This document shows, piece after piece, positions 49,008 to 49,988 of a DNA stretch of 49,988 nucleotides. The stretch comes from an uncultured Eubacteriales bacterium (GTDB lineage: Bacteria > Bacillota > Clostridia > Christensenellales > Aristaeellaceae), in contig CACZXF010000046.1 in assembly GCA_902785105.1 (NCBI GenBank), forward strand, positions 1 through 49,988, given 5' to 3'. A program made the position numbers and the translations under genes. A model generated the notes under the pieces. That model did not search any database. It saw nothing but the letters and a program-made list of their open reading frames with translations, and was not told the origin of the DNA. Positions within the stretch are counted from its first letter, which is position 1; the number at the start of each line of letters is the position of its first letter.

Positions 49008-49040
49008 TGTCTGGACAGACACAGTGTTTTGTGTTATCAT
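49008..49040 (+). promoter_or_regulatory. Promoter-like site overlapping a palindrome
   Basis: TGGACA, 17 bases, TATCAT (one mismatch from consensus at each). The -35 lies within the palindrome TGTCTG-GA-CAGACA (49008-49021). The next gene begins about 250 bases downstream. Confidence 0.5.
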
Positions 49041-49160
49041 CTTTGCGAGAAAGGGGCACAATCGTTCGACAAAATGTGACCACTTTTATACGGAAATATG
49101 CTGAAAATACTCTCAGTTGCATAAAATGTGATGTATGCGCATGTATATTCGCTGTATATA

Positions 49161-49235
49161 TTCATTTGTTTTCACAAATGAACGCAGGAAAAACGCGAAA
49201 ATTGTCGTATAATTATTTACATATTCAGTGAATAT
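49161..49235. promoter_or_regulatory. Palindromes and -10 box upstream of the last gene
   Basis: TTCATTTGT-TTTC-ACAAATGAA is a perfect 9-bp hairpin (49161-49182). TATAAT lies at 49208-49213, and ATATTCA-G-TGAATAT is a perfect 15-base palindrome (49221-49235). The binding protein is unknown. Confidence 0.5.
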
Positions 49236-49294
49236 ACAATGGTGGGAACGCATATCATAGTATCACAGGAAAAACGTCCGGGAGGAATGGTAAC

Positions 49295-49810
49295 ATGGAG
49301 AAAATCAAGGCGAAACTGCCTGAACTGACGGCGCTGAATCAGCGCGAGAGGGCGCTGTTATGCGTGATAGCGGGACTGGTGGTGGCGCTGATCGTCGTGA
49401 CCTGTATATCCATCAATATACGGTTGAATATGCAGCAGGAATATACGGAGGTGCGCGACAAGCTGGGCGAGTCCCTCTATTCAAACCTGTATATGCTGAC
49501 CCAGACCTTTGACATGACCGCCGTGCCCAACGCGGATGTGAAGAATTCCATCATCCCCCAGATGAAGAATTACTTCATCGCCGCCACCACCCTCAACGAG
49601 CAGCTTTCGAACAGCTTCGGCACCCGCTACCAGGTGCTCACCGACGCCGACATCAGCACGATACGCACCACCTTCAATGCCTACGATTCCGCCTTCCGCT
49701 CCGACGCGCCCACGGACCTGGCCCAAGCTGACATGCAGGCCTGCATACAGCGCGTCCGCGAGCTGCTGAATTCCCGCTACAGCGAGGGTATATTGAAAGC
49801 TGGTCGATGA
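49295..49810 (+). CDS. Single-TM membrane protein, unknown function
   Basis: The 171-residue protein has a short basic N-terminus, one membrane helix (about 20-42; LLCVIAGLVVALIVVTCISI), and an external-facing helical domain of about 125 residues. The topology resembles sensor-input or envelope-associated proteins, but I recognise no family. GGGAGG lies about 11 bases before the ATG. It is the only gene in this part and is followed by a clear terminator, so it appears monocistronic. Its leader is unusually rich in palindromes. Confidence 0.7.
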   Translation: MEKIKAKLPELTALNQRERALLCVIAGLVVALIVVTCISINIRLNMQQEYTEVRDKLGESLYSNLYMLTQTFDMTAVPNADVKNSIIPQMKNYFIAATTLNEQLSNSFGTRYQVLTDADISTIRTTFNAYDSAFRSDAPTDLAQADMQACIQRVRELLNSRYSEGILKAGR

Positions 49811-49815
49811 AAAAA

Positions 49816-49836
49816 GCCGCCGAGGGCGGCTTTTTT
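49816..49836 (+). terminator. Rho-independent terminator
   Basis: GCCGCC-GAG-GGCGGC followed by six T and preceded by A-rich sequence, 5 bases past the stop. Confidence 0.92.
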
Positions 49837-49855
49837 CATGTGTTCCGGCAGCTCG

Positions 49856-49988
49856 ATAAACAGGGATTTATCGAGGTAAATTGAAAATTGAAAATTGAAA
49901 ATTGAGTTACCAGCTTGCAAACCCACCAACCAGTGTTGTTGTAGGGGCGGCGTTGCGCCGCCCGCCGGGTAATACGATACAATTCGCT
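49856..49988. repeat. Composite repeat running off the window end
   Basis: The left end GATAAACAGGGATTTATC is a perfect hairpin. It is followed by a triple AATTGAAA run, about 45 further bases, and the TGTAGGGGCGGCGTTGCGCC arm of an A-type core. The second arm is beyond the window. Confidence 0.8.

Overview
This is about 50 kb of chromosome from a spore-forming, fairly GC-rich Firmicute of class Clostridia. It is probably an uncultured gut-type lineage; a Christensenellales-like origin is a low-confidence guess. The lineage call rests on a full-length spoIVA, an Asp23 plus FakA/YloV pair, an rpmE-DUF1385-prmC-prfA-GNAT-sua5 cluster, a family-2 galT, and Gram-positive style ribosome binding sites. 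I see no rRNA, tRNA, phage, insertion-sequence transposase or CRISPR array.

Layout. 0.2-4.3 kb: minus-strand ACT/metallo-beta-lactamase protein, secreted SH3 protein and a NamZ-like muramidase. 4.7-7.2 kb: polar amino acid ABC transporter (binding protein, permease, ATPase). 7.6-9.0 kb: spoIVA. 9.3-13.2 kb: a divergent PRPP synthetase homologue, then two sugar/choline-type nucleotidyltransferases flanking a DUF2148 protein. 13.4-22.9 kb: a secreted M16C protease, then a two-gene unit of a very large membrane sensor (propeller, Y_Y_Y, HD-GYP) and a BMP/PnrA-like binding protein, then another solute-binding protein. 23.2-27.0 kb: a small acidic protein, then a plus-strand operon with a two-TM protein, TrmB joined in frame to a class II aldolase, a CAT-like acetyltransferase and an NlpC/P60 protein. 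27.1-31.4 kb: cobalamin lower-loop assembly and corrinoid adenosylation genes (cobT, cobU, cobS, a short cobU-like gene, phosphatase, cobO).

31.5-35.0 kb: a membrane-linked Mur ligase and the tsaE-tsaB-rimI operon. 35.2-39.0 kb: galK (with a secreted hypothetical) diverging from galT. 39.3-41.0 kb: phosphoesterase and an Rrf2 regulator. 41.3-43.4 kb: asp23 and fakA. 43.4-48.7 kb: the translation cluster sua5, GNAT, prfA, prmC, DUF1385, rpmE, read on the minus strand. 49.3 kb: a membrane hypothetical.

The most unusual property is not a gene. About 25 intergenic repeats, one per roughly 2 kb, share small hairpin ends (GAYAAA-N6-TTTRTC followed by CGGGG) but carry interchangeable cores: a GTAGGGGCG double-hairpin core (A), a CCTCATCCG / CCTTCCCC core (B), AT-rich palindromes, and one large nested four-hairpin core. 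Stem sequences differ between copies while pairing is kept, so structure seems to be conserved. They lie between genes inside apparent operons (amino acid transporter, cob) and between promoters and genes (galT). They resemble REP/BIME-type mosaic elements in architecture, but I cannot assign them to a named family.
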